Shown piece after piece: positions 41,629 to 52,613 of a stretch of 64,000 nt of DNA. Origin of the DNA: Deinandra increscens subsp. villosa (Eukaryota; Streptophyta; Magnoliopsida; Asterales; Asteraceae); the NCBI GenBank assembly GCA_039602395.1, contig JBCNJP010000023.1:89211578-89275577 (forward strand). The letters run 5' to 3'. Each line of letters starts with the position of its first letter. Within the stretch, counting starts at the first letter, position 1. The notes beneath the pieces are model-generated. The model was not told the origin of the DNA and searched no databases. It saw only the letters and a list, made by a program, of their open reading frames with translations. The position numbers and the translations under genes are program-made.

Positions 41629-44600
41629 TTAACCAGCCAATTTAAGTCCCATGCCCTCGGCATGCCTTTCAAGCTTCGGCCTCGACAAAGCTTTCGTGAA
41701 AGGATCAGCTAAGTTAATATCTGTGTGAACTTTGAGTAATTTGATTTCACCTAGTTCGATCTGCTCACGAACATAGTGATATCTCCTGGCATAGTGTCTG
41801 GCGCCCTTCTGAACTCCAGGTTCTTTGGCAATGACTAATGCACCCGAGTTATCGCAGTACATGTCGATCGGCAAGTTACTCGTGGGGACAATGTCTAGCC
41901 CACTAATAAACTTCCTTATCCAGACAGCCTCCATTGCAGCTTCCGAAGCAGCAATGTACTCAGACTCTGTTGCAGACATAGCAACTGTGGTTTGTTTCTT
42001 GCTTTTCCAATCCACAGCGCCTCCATTCAAAACGAAGACGTACCCAGACTGAGACTTCGTATCATCTCTATCAGTCTGAAATCCAGCATCACAGTATCCG
42101 GTCACTTTGAGCTCTTGATCTGGATTTCCCCCATATACCAAAAACAAATCTCTAGTAGCCCGTAGGTACTTGAGAATGGTCTTAACAGCAGTCCAGTGAC
42201 TTTCACCTGGATTCTGTTGATAACGGCTAACGATATTCTGCGCGAACGCTATATCAGGTCTAGTGCATCTCACCGCATACATTATAGAGCCTACAGCCGA
42301 AGCATAAGGGACTCTTTGCATACGCTTCACCTCATCAGGTGTAGAAGCACCTTGTTTGACCGACAGACCAAGTCCTTCCTGCATTGGTACTATACCACGC
42401 TTGGAATTCTCCATCTTGAATCGCTTCAAGATCTTATCAATATAAGCACTTTGACTTAGTCCAATCAACCGCTTAGTTCTATCTCTATAGATCTTGATTC
42501 CAAGAATGAATGCTGCTTCTCCCAAGTCTTTCATAGCAAAACACTTTCCAAGATGGGATTTTACATCTTGCAACATTGGAATGTGTTTTCCTATTATCAG
42601 TATGTCATCTACATATAAGACAAGGAAAGTAACATTACTCCCACTAGCTTTGCGATATACACATGGCTCATCGGGATTCTGAATGAAACCAAACTTTTTG
42701 ATTTCTTCATCAAACCGTTTATTCCAACTCCTCGATGCTTGCTTTATTCCATAAATAGACCTTTGAAGCTTGCATACTTGGTTGGGATGTTTTGGATCAA
42801 TGAACCCTTCAGGTTGATCCATATAGACTTCTTCATCCAAGTAACCATTTAAGAAGGCAGTCTTAACATCCATTTGCCATATCTCAAAGTCATAGTACGC
42901 TGCTATGGCTAAGAGAATCCTAATAGCTCTAATGTCTGCTACTGGTGAAAAGGTCTCATCATAGTCAACGCCAAAACGTTAAGTATAACCTTTCGCCACG
43001 AGACGAGCTTTATAGGTGTGTACATTTCCATCCATGTCGGTCTTCTTCTTGAAGAGCCATTTACTCCCAACGGTTCTTGCGTTAGGAGGAAGATCAACCA
43101 GGGTCCAAACGTGGTTATCTTGCATGGATTTCATTTCCACATTCGCAGCTTCAAGCCATTTGTCAGATTCCGGATCTGATAATGCAGCTTTGAAGTTCGG
43201 AGGCTTATTGAGATCTCCTGATACGTTATCCTCGGATTCGACTAGACCAATCCATCTATCCGGTTCACGTACGACCCTTTCGGATCTACGAAGTGGAATC
43301 GCAACATCATCGACTTGAGGTTCATCTCTTTGAACATTTTCCCCCCCAAGTTGATGATTGCTAGTTGTTTCAGAAGGTGACACATCTTCTAGTAGTTCTA
43401 CAATTCTCCCACTGTTCTCTTGAGCTATAAAATTCTTTTCAAAGAATTCAGCATATCGAGCAACACGAACAGTGTTTTCGGAGGGATTATAGAAGTAGTA
43501 ACCCATTGTTTCCTTTGGGTATCCCACGAAGATGCACTTAGTAGTCCTGGGTTGTAATTTGTCAGGCGTATCACGCTTCACAAGTGCCTCACATCCCCAG
43601 ACTCTTAAGTAAGACAACACAGGGACTTCTCCATGCCATAATTGATATGGTGTCTTTTCAACCTTCTTGGTTGGAACCATATTTAGAACGCGTACAGCGG
43701 TTTCTAGAGCAAAATCCCAAAATGATAATGGGAGAGTTGTAAGGTTCATCATCGACCTCACCATCTCTAGTAAGGTTCGATTCCTCCTCTCAGACACTCC
43801 ATTATGCTGAGGAGTATAAGGAGGAGTAAGCTGTTGGACAATTCCACACGCTTTAAGATAATCCTTAAACTCTTGGCTTAGGTATTCTCCACCACGATCC
43901 GATCTAAGGATCTTGATGGTCTTACCGAGTTGATTTTCAACTTCGTTCTTAAACTCTTTGAATGTTTCAAATACCTCATGTTTATGTTTAAGCAAGTAAA
44001 CATAACCATAACGGCTGAAATCATCCGTGAAAGTTACGAAGTAGCTAGCACATTTTCTTGACACATGTCTAAATGGGCCACATACATCAGTATGGATGAG
44101 TCCAAGTAGCTCTTTTGCCCTTTGCGGCTTGTTCGGAAAGGGTTTTCTTGTCATCTTTCCTGAGATACAGGAAACGCATTGATCAAATGATTCATCATTT
44201 GATTGTAAGATCCCTTCACGTTGAAGTCTTTCAATGCGATTTTTGCCAACATGGGCAAGACGATAGTGCCAAAGATAGGTAGAGTCCAAAACAGTTTTGG
44301 CTCGTTTGCTAATAGTGAACATTGAATTATTTGAAACACAACCACGCATATCAATTTCATAAATGCCATCACAAGGAATAGCATCAAAATAATGAACATT
44401 ATTTTTAGAAACTGAAATACTGATATCATTAAAAACATTAATGTATCCTTGGTTTTTCAACAGAGAAACTGAAATAACACCTCTAGTGATAGAAGGTGCA
44501 TAATGACAATTGTCTAATACAATACATAACCCAGAAGGCAGAATTAAATGAAATTCTCCTATAGCTTCCACAGCTGCTGGCAAACCATTTCCAACGAACA

Positions 44601-44778
44601 GCTGCAAAGCCCCAGGCTTCAGTTTCCTCCTCTTTCTAAGACCCTGTAACGAATTACAGATGTGAGTTCCACAGCCGGTGTCATACACCCATGAATCACT
44701 CTTAGAAAAGGAAAATAATTCAATTGTGAAGATACCTGAAGTACTAGTCCCACTAGTATTCTTTCTCTTCTTCATCAA
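41629..44778 (-). pseudogene. Nested copia pol: protease, integrase, RT, RNase H (one stop)
   Basis: Minus strand. Protease (SWVYDTGCGTHICNSLQG near 44680) is followed by the integrase zinc region (HYRLAHVGKNRIERLQ, CVSCISGKM). The integrase core (LIHTDVCGPF, LRSDRGGEYL, QHNGVSERRNRTLLEM), the linker and the RT start (SKWLFKKKTDMDGNVHTYKA) follow, down to a TAA at 42979. The family has CAA (Gln) there, after ARLVAKGYT, a single C-to-T change. The frame then continues without shift through RFGVDYDETFSPV-like codons to RT (MDVKTAFLNGYLDEEVYMDQ, VLYVDDILIIG) and RNase H (GYCDAGFQTDRDDTKSQSG, AMSATESEYIAASEA), ending at 41629. All catalytic motifs remain. Apart from this stop and the gag homopolymer shift it looks functional. 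Confidence 0.93.
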
Positions 44779-45637
44779 CTCAGCTAGGTAGGTAGGACAG
44801 TTCCTCTTCCAGTGTCCGACTTCACCACAATGGTGACAGATCTGGTCCTTAGCCTGATGCTCTTTAGGGGCCGGAGGGGTTTGCTTGGCTTTAGGGATAT
44901 GGGCAACAACCTTGCCTTTACCCTTGCCATCAATCTTGCCCTTCCCCTTTTGCGGTCGTTTAGCCTTTTGGATCTTACCCCCCCTTGATCATAAGAACTT
45001 GGGGTGTTTCAGTGGCCTTTTTAGGAATCGTTTTTTCATACTCGACAAGCATAGCATGAAGCTCAGGTATAGTCTTAGTCATACTATGCATGTTATAGTT
45101 GCGCACAAAACCCTCAAAATCCTTCGTAAGCGATTTGAGGATCATGCCAACTGCAACAGCACGATTATACCCATAATTGAGCGATTCCAATTTGTCAAAG
45201 TAGCTCTTCATCTTGAGCACATGACTACTGACCGATTTACCAGTTTCAAGCTTCAAGTCGTGGAGTTCCACAACTAGGTCGAACAATTCGACACCAGCTT
45301 GTTTTTCATACATCTTTTTCAGCTCTTTGATCATATCACAAGGTGTATGAAATTCGTATTGCTTCTGAAGATCGGGAGTCATACTCGAGATCATCATACA
45401 TGCAACCTCATCGTATCTGCTATACTCTGCATTGTAGAACGCTTTCTCTTGATCAGAAGCATCAGCAGCTGGCTCGGTCGGCCAATGATGTTCAAGGACA
45501 TCGGTCCTCCGTTCAACTCTAAGGACAATCCTCAGTTGACGGTACCAGTCATTGAAGTTAGATCCATTCAGCTTTTCTCTTTCAAACATTTGACGAAAAG
45601 CATGACCAACATTGTTTTGAGGAGGGTTTGTTGCCAT
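44779..45637 (-). pseudogene. Nested copia gag with zinc knuckle, 1-base frameshift
   Basis: The frame starts MATNPPQNNVGHAFRQMFER at 45637. It carries the UBN2-type gag domain (LNGSNFNDWYRQLRIVLRVE, MIKELKKMYEKQAGVELFDL, LHDLKLETGKSVSSHVLKMK). At about 44978-44984 a run of seven G closes it at a TAA. With six G the frame would read on through a basic Lys-rich stretch to the knuckle CHHCGEVGHWKRNC near 44830 and into protease. This could be a real mutation or a homopolymer sequencing error. Gag builds the particle and the knuckle binds RNA. Confidence 0.9.
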
Positions 45638-46639
45638 CTACAAAACAGATTAAGTTCAAAAATCAGTATTTTCGATAATCTTTTCCTTAATAAATTTAAT
45701 TACCCAATGTTTAAACATTTTAAACAATTAAGCTTATTAAGGCTAGGATCCTAATGACATGCCCTCATTTCATCAGTTGATCTGCTAGAAATGATGCATT
45801 CAAAAGGTAAGTGACGATCACTAATTGTATTCCAAATACAATTCCTAGATTTCATGGGACCTACAACTTGCACCAAGTGATTTGTAGCCAAGAACGCACA
45901 AATTGTCCACCATTGTGTACCAATGAGTGGGAATTTGCCATGCAAATGCCATTTTACCATTGTGTACCAATGAGTAAGATGACACTCACAAGTGTCCTTT
46001 ACAAGGTGGATGGCAAAGACTTAAGTTTAAATGGGTCAAAGCAATTTTGATGTGTTATCAAAAAAGTTATGTGTGAAGGCTCATGCACACCTTTACCACA
46101 TAATGTGTTTATAAAATTCTTAGTTTGTCTTCCAAATCAAAAGAGCTCGGTAGCTCCATTTGCAACACACAAAGAAGCGTAGGGGTGAGGTTTGCAACTT
46201 TTGCAATTAAAAACCTACCCACTTTAGGGAAGCAAAGCGACCCGACTTATACCTCTCTTAGAGTGTGTTCAAATGGGTGAGCCGGTGTTTCTTCTGACTT
46301 TTAGGACACAAATTTTATTTTATAAACAAAATCATATATCAATAGTTCTTTTAGCAAATTTCGATTTTCATAAAACAAATTTGCAATAAACCTTTTATTA
46401 TGTCACAATTATCAGATAATCATATAATCTTAGGGTTTCTAATTATCACATATAATTTTAATTAAATCCTCTTTAATTTAAGTAATAACCATGAACGATT
46501 TGCATGAAACATCATGGTTTTTACTTCTTTTTAACATTTTAAAGTTTAAAGGTACAACATGTTGTTCATAACAATTATCTAATAATGATAAAAACTTGGA
46601 TTTATTAATTTTAGATCACAAAATTAAATTTTTAGAGCT
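45638..46639 (-). other. Nested copia leader, upstream part
   Basis: About 1 kb of non-coding leader before gag. No domain seen. Confidence 0.6.
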
Positions 46640-47080
46640 AAAAATTAGGGTTTCCGATTCGTCAAGAGGTTTTCGATCCATAATTAGAGTTTACGATCGG
46701 AAAGCAGGGGTTTCCGATCGAAACAGGGTTTTCGAGTAGGTCGGAAAAGCCTTTCCGATCTGAACCTTTCCGATCGGACACTTTTCGATCGGGTCGAAAA
46801 GCCTTTCCGATCGGAACCTTTCCGATCGGGCACTTTTCGAATGGGTACTTTTCGATCAGTTCGTAAACCCTTTACGATTTGGATCGAGAAGTAGGGTTTC
46901 CGGTCGGAAAACAAGGGCCTCCGCACCGGAATAGGTTTTCCGATCGGAAATCAAGGGTTTCCGATCCGGAATAAGGCTTTCCGATCGGAAAACAAGGGTT
47001 TCCGATCGGGTCGAGAAGTGGTTATTCGATCAGGGACTTTTCGATCGGGTCGAAAAGTCCTATTCCATCGAATTTTTTCC
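46640..47080 (-). repeat. TTTCCGATCGG palindrome array in copia leader
   Basis: The leader between primer-binding site and gag contains about a dozen copies of (T)TTCCGATCGGAAA or TTTTCGATCGGG-like words, often followed by TCGAAAAGCC. CCGATCGG is self-complementary. One minus-strand frame through it reads repeated SDRK/PDRKG, which I take as a by-product of the DNA repeat. Confidence 0.85.
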
Positions 47081-47223
47081 GTTTTTACCAATTGCGAAAC
47101 CTTTTCCAATTGTAAAACACGATTTTTAAATGAATCGAAAAGCTAGAATCTTGTTTTGGTTACCCCCCTTCCAAGTTTTATTCCCGATAATTAATTAAAA
47201 TCATAGGTGGCTCGTGATACCAC

Positions 47224-47880
47224 TGTTGGGATATATAACAATTATCAAAATCACGAGTACGCAGCGGAAAGAATCCTATGAATTAATCTAATTAACCGGT
47301 ATTAGAATGTGTACCTTTTTAGCTCGGCAAGACTTGATCACTTGGAGGATTTGAAGTAAATCCCTCTACGATCGCACACACGACACACCAATGCTATGTG
47401 CTAGCAACCGATCACGAACTCCTCTTGATATGGGCTTGGTCGAACCACACAAGAACCGAAACCTCCCTTGGGTTTTTCTTGTTGCCGAATTCGAGAGGAA
47501 GGAGAGAGAGATTTAGGGTTTTTCTTTTTATCAGATAAAGCAGCAACTAATCCTTAAACCCAGAGGGTCTATTTATAGGATTAGAATACTTGATAAACAA
47601 GTAAAAGGATAGGCGTAGGAGCCCTAGTCGAAATCCACTAGAGGCCCTATCCAAAGCCTTCTCTCAATTGTAATCCAATTACAACTCTCTCTCTTAATTA
47701 CAACTAACACCCCGGTTAACAATTAACTTGTCAGTTTTTAACGAAACCTCGTTAAATATTCATGATAAATATTAATTAACCATTAATTAATATCAATACA
47801 TTTGGTGTCGAGACGTGTGACCCCGTAGGCTTAAATAACTTCCAGACATACGCTTACTATTACATGATCATATCCCTACA
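47224..47880 (-). repeat. 5' LTR of nested copia
   Basis: 657 bp; carries the element's promoter for minus-strand transcription. Confidence 0.97.
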
Positions 47881-49368
47881 GATTTGACTCCTATAAAGGT
47901 GAAATCTATGAGGCTAGTCGTGACATCGAGTATTCTTGATACAATCAAGAATGCTCAAATGGAAGCCATAAAAGAAGATAATTGGAAGAAGGAACGAATC
48001 AAAGGGGCGGTAAAGGACCTAGTTGACAGCAATGACGGCTTGAAATACCGGTTTGGTCGACTATGGGTTCCGAATACGTGTGAGGTGAAAGAGTTGTTGC
48101 TAAACGAGACTCATAAATCTCGTTACTCAATTCACCCGGGGGCTACTAAGATGTATCGCGATTTGAAATGCGATTATTGGTGGCCCGGTATGAAACGAGA
48201 TATTGTTAAATATGTGAACAAGTGTATGACTTGCTTGCAAGTGAAGGCGGAGCATCAAAGGCCATATGGGAAATTACAATCGCTTGAGATACCCGTGTGG
48301 AAGTGGGAGCATATCACCATGGATCTGCTCACTAGTTTGCCAAAAACGACAAGAAGGATGGATGCCATATGGGTGATCGTGGACAGATTAACCAAAAGTG
48401 CCCACTTTGTGCCCATTAGTGAATCTAGTGACTCAGAAACCTTGGCGAATATTTTCATAAAGGAGATTGTATCAATGCATAGTGTTCTGGTTTCGATAAC
48501 TTCTGATAGGGATACGCGTTTTACCTCGCGATTCTGGCAGGAGTTTCAGAAGATTATGGGTACTCGATTGCATTTCAGTACTGCATACCATCCTCAGACC
48601 GATGGGCAGAGTGAGAGGACGATTCAAACTCTCGAGGATATGTTGCGGGCTTGTGTCCTAGACTATTGTGGGAGTTGGGATAAATATTTGCACTTGGTGG
48701 AATTGGCTTATAATAACAGTTACCACTCAAGCATTGGTATGGCTCCATACGAGATTATGTATGGTAGAAAGTGTCGGACCCCATTGTGTTGGGGAGAAGT
48801 GGGTCAAAGAGAACTTGCCCATAAGGAGGTTGTAAAGGTCACTACAGAAAAGATTGACATAGCACGAGCTCGTTTGAAGGTCGCTCAAGATAGACAGAGA
48901 TCTTATGTCGATAAAAGACGAAGGCCTATCGAGTTTCAAGATGGCGATCATGTATTGTTAAAGGTATCCCCGTGGAAGGGGGTGATCAGATTTAGAAAGA
49001 GGGGCAAGTTAAGCCCGAGGTTTATTGGACCTTTCAATGTCATCAAGAAAGTGGGCAAAGTCGCTTATAAACTGGAGCTTCCTGAGGAACTTGGTGGCAT
49101 TCATGACACATTTCATGTGTCTAACTTGAGGAAATGCTTAGCAGATGAGACAACTTATGTACCGCTGGATGATATAGTGGTAGATGATAAGTTGAATTAT
49201 GTGAAAGGACTCGTTGAAATTCTAGACCGAAAGGTCAAGCGTCTCCGTAATAAAGAGATAAAACAAGTAAAGATAAGATGGGAGCATCGGAAAGGATCAG
49301 ACACCACGTGGGAGTCCGAGGAAGAAATGAGAAGATACTATCCGCATCTCTTTGGGTACGTATTTTAG
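47881..49368 (+). pseudogene. Gypsy integrase with chromodomain-like tail (separated from RT)
   Basis: An open frame of about 490 codons resumes after the copia insertion (the GATTT at 47881-47885 is the duplicated target). It has the zinc-binding region (HPGATKMYRDL, then CMTCLQVK) and the D,D-35-E core (ITMDLLTSLP, ITSDRDTRFTSRFW, AYHPQTDGQSERTIQTLED). The GPF-like module follows (DGDHVLLKVSPWKG, LSPRFIGPFNVIKKVG), then a chromodomain-like end (ILDRKVKRLRNKEIKQVKIR, TTWESEEEMRRYYPHLF) of the kind that targets chromoviruses to modified histones. No internal stop is present, so this part is intact but disconnected from its polyprotein. Confidence 0.92.
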
Positions 49369-49404
49369 TTTCGGGGACGAAACTCCCTTTAAGGGAGGTG
49401 GAGT

Positions 49405-51652
49405 TGTAATGTCCCAAATTCTTTATGTGACATTTATTTGGAAATGTCTTATTTTGTGCGGGAAGGGCCGGGTATGTGTAGTTAGTAAACACACCCTCGA
49501 CGGGTTTAGTAAAATATTAACTTAGTTATTAAAGTTATGTTTGTGACTAGTTAAGTATTTACTAAAAGATTGGGGGTTCAAGGGGTAAATATAAAGGTTG
49601 GACATGAACTAGATAGAGTATTAAAGTAGAAGGGCTAAATATGAAATAGTGGAATTACAACATAAGAAAAAGAAAATTCTGGGTTCTTCACCGATGTGTT
49701 ACGCAAGCCAGGAGGAGGGAGCAAGGAGAAAACCTATTTCTTGTGGGAAATCTCTAAATTGAACCAGTTTGAATGACGATTAAGAGGGGAGAAATCGAAA
49801 TTGGGCTTAGGAGGTCATCTAGTTCGCTATTCCTTGTCCAATCTGGGTTTTTCTGTTAAGTAAGTGGGTTTTCAAGTTATGTGATTTCCATGGAACTCGA
49901 TTGTAGAGTAAATTGATGTAGGAGGGTTATGATATATGTGTTTCTATGCCTATATGATGCATTATTTCACCTTGCATGTCCATATTTCTATGATTTGTTA
50001 GTAAGATGGTAACGGGGTTAAAACCCACCTCATGTGGATCGAAATTTTTGATAGATGGGAGGTTGGGTTGGATTTCTGAATCATAAGAGCTTGATTCTTA
50101 TGAAAGACTAGTAATTCCTCATGAAATTTGATAAATGTATGCATTTATAGTTAATGATGGGTTGAATGGAATGAAGGAATACTTCATACAAGTAAGAATA
50201 TTAGTTGTGCACGCTAGGTGTTCGATGAAATGCCTAGGTGAAGATTTATTAAGTTTGAGGCATGAATTATTGCATAAATTGAAGTATTGTGTCATGAGAT
50301 ATGAAAGTGTGTATGTGCTTATGATAAAGGTCTAGAAATGCCTAGACTTAGGTCTTCTTATTCATGAGGCTTGTGTGTGTATGAAAATTTAGAGTCAAGT
50401 GTGCCAACACTTGACATGGGTTCATTATGTACATTTGTATTTGCAAGAATATGGATATTTATGATTAATTAATAATCATGGTAATATAGGTGAATCCGGT
50501 GGAAGCTCAAGCCACCAACGTGAAGGAAAAGCTAAAAGTTAAACGCTCAAGGTAACGTAAGATATGTTTAGTGACCTCATGTTAAACATGAGTGATCATA
50601 CTCTATTAGTATTGTACTTGCATTGAATTGAATGGCATAGTTAATGATTCGGTAGAATATTGGTTGGAGTAACCATCCTAGAAAGCAACAAGAGGTAGAA
50701 TTCAAATTTGACCCGTTTGGGTAAGAGGGAATTTGACCCATTTGGGTAAGGTGGAATTTGACCCGTTTGGGTAAGATGAAATTTGACCCGTTTGGGTAAG
50801 TTGGAATTCGACCCGTTTGGGTAAGATGAAAATTTTTGATGCTACCAAATCAAGGTAGATATCTAGTTGATAATAAACCATGTTCTAAGTATGTGCATCC
50901 AAAAGAGGTATGTTATGATGTATGCAATGGGTCAAACGGGTTGGGACATGTTCTCTAACACCTTCTAACTTGTTATTTGACACTTAGTGCGAATAGAAAT
51001 TGAAGTTCACTTTATAGAATGATTTCATGATTGTATGACATCTAAAGAAGTGGTGGAAATTGAGATTTATGGAAGTTTGGTGTGAAGGGGGCAGAATCTG
51101 TGATTCGTAGGTTACGAATCAGGGCAGCTTACGAATTTTGAAAGCTGTATTTTTATGGAAGTTTGGGGTTAAGGGGACATAATCTGTGATTCGTAGGCTA
51201 CGAATCAGGGCAGCCTACGAATTTTGAAAGCTGTCTTTTTTTGAGATGGTGACTTGTAGACTACGAAATCAGGGTAGCCTACGAATTTTGCAAGCTGTCT
51301 TTTTTTAAAGAAATTATGTTTCGTGCTGATTGGTTACTATTATGCCATTAATACTTATACGTTACTAGTATTGGTGACAGGTAATAAGAATGAAGTGCAA
51401 GCGGGTCCAGGTTGAGCATTTTGAAGAATGAACCGAACACCTAAGGATGGGTCGTATTAGATGGAGACAATCGTCGTCCTATTTTGATATTCGACTGTGT
51501 ACTCTGATATGATGTTTTAAGATATTAAACTTATAACTTTATGAAATACTAATGGTTTGATGGTCATGAATGGATTCGTTTTTTTTTTTAAAATAGTTCG
51601 AGGACTACTTTTTATATAAGATAACTGATTAAAGATGTAATGGGGTGCCACA
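49405..51652 (+). repeat. Right (3') LTR of gypsy, intact
   Basis: 2,248 bp. It contains five copies of a TTTGACCCGTTTGGGTAAG unit (about 50707-50825) and a block of palindromic TTCGTAGGCTACGAA repeats (about 51085-51300). Confidence 0.93.
50707..50830 (+). repeat. 24-bp minisatellite in right LTR
   Basis: Five units of (A)TTTGACCCGTTTGGGTAAG with variable linkers. The left LTR keeps only about two (35895-35947). Confidence 0.85.
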
Positions 51653-51657
51653 AAATT

Positions 51658-52130
51658 TGATGAAGTTCATGAGGTGCACATAGAAGTTAAAGAACCATAA
51701 GAACATATCACCATGCTCTTAGGGAATATATTAAAGACCATGTTTGTTGGTAAGAAATAAATCGATTGATTTTGTTTTAAACGTAGAAGAAATAGTTTAA
51801 AAATAACAGTAAGATATGAACAAAATACCCTCGTGTAGAAGCACATGAATTAGGCTTGACGGAATATTTAGATGACATTACTCACAAAGACGATAACGGT
51901 TAACGAATTGAACCATAAAGACATATATGAAACAAAAGTAAAATGAAAAACGCATCATCGACAAAAAAACGAACTAAACTCTAAAAAAAAAAACTCATGT
52001 AAAGTGAAGGACCGAAAAGACATTTATAAGAAAGTACATGGGTGAATGTTAACATATCACCAATAAAACACGGACTTCTTTACCCCCAAAAGATCTCATC
52101 CCCGTACGAGTAATCTTCTAAAACCATCTT
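51658..52130 (+). other. Intergenic/promoter region of splicing-factor gene
   Basis: Sequence between the gypsy element and the gene leader. A-rich runs occur at 51960-51995. No clear TATA box can be placed. The nearby gypsy LTR lies only about 960 bp from the start codon. Confidence 0.45.
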
Positions 52131-52613
52131 ATTCCGCCGCCTTCCGCCGCCGGCCACCGTAAGTCTCCTCCTCTCCGTCACCATCTCCGTCTATATACGT
52201 GTATGTTTGTTTTAATTGGCGTATAACTCAAACTTTGCCTTCGATTGTACAGTATTACACATTTGTGCGCTTTATTCTAGGGTTAGGGTTTAGAATCGGT
52301 GAAATTGATTTCAGATGATTAGACAGCAACACTGAACTTTGAAACAATGAATTCATACATCAATTCGTTATCAATTGCTGTTTTTTGATCGATTCATCGT
52401 AACTATCAACAGGATTTGGGGATTAGCGGAATATTAGGGTTTTGAATCGGTGAAATTGATTTCAGATGATTAGACAGTAACTCAACTTTGAAACATTGAA
52501 TTTATACATCAATTCGTTATCAATTTCTGTTTATTGATCGATTCGTGGAACTATCAACAGGATTTGGGGATTAGCGGAATATTAGGGTTCGGTTCGTGGT
52601 TTGAGGTTTATTT
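52131..52613 (+). promoter_or_regulatory. 5' leader with probable intron and tandem duplication
   Basis: A CT/CCG-rich exon-like start (CCGCCGCCTTCCGCCGCCGG) is followed by CCG|GTAAGTCTCC, a good donor (about 52159). Possible acceptors are CTATCAACAG|GATTTGG at about 52412 and again at about 52560. A unit of about 150 bp (52283-52433, 52434-52581) is tandemly repeated with about 90% identity and contains this acceptor, so the leader intron may have two alternative 3' sites. Confidence 0.6.
52283..52581 (+). repeat. About 150-bp tandem duplication in 5' leader
   Basis: TTAGGGTTT-AGAATCGGTGAA begins at 52283, and the same words begin again at 52434. Both copies end in GGGGATTAGCGGAATA. Confidence 0.88.

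Larger units (their letters stand above)
40138..47880 (-). mobile_element. Complete 7.7-kb Ty1/copia element nested in gypsy
   Basis: It is flanked by exact GATTT duplications (40133-40137 and 47881-47885). The LTRs are 657 bp each (40138-40794 and 47224-47880), TGTTGGGATA...CATATCCCTACA, and differ at about five positions by my count (about 0.8%). It is on the minus strand. The primer-binding site TGGTATCACGAGCC lies next to the right LTR (about 47222-47209), and the polypurine-like tract CAAGTGGGAGC next to the left (40805-40795). Gag and pol are nearly intact. It is the youngest or second-youngest insertion in the window. Confidence 0.97.
31714..51652 (+). mobile_element. Ty3/gypsy chromovirus (Tekay-like) with two nested insertions
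   Basis: Both LTRs begin TGTAATGTCCC and end in ACA. The left copy (31714-36758) is interrupted at about 32823-35893, and the right is 49405-51652 (2,248 bp). The flanks are AGATT (31709-31713) and AAATT (51653-51657), one mismatch, so probably the 5-bp duplication. The primer-binding site is at 36762 and the polypurine-like tract GGGAGGTGGAG at 49394-49404. Gene order is gag, protease, RT, RNase H, integrase, chromodomain-like tail. The copia at 40138-47880 sits between RNase H and integrase. LTR-LTR differences are clearly more numerous than in the nested copia, so this is the older element. Confidence 0.95.

Noticed and set aside
46684..46926. Frame encoding repeated SDRK/DRKG
   Set aside because: By-product of the CCGATCGG DNA repeat in a retrotransposon leader, without start context or homologues that I know.
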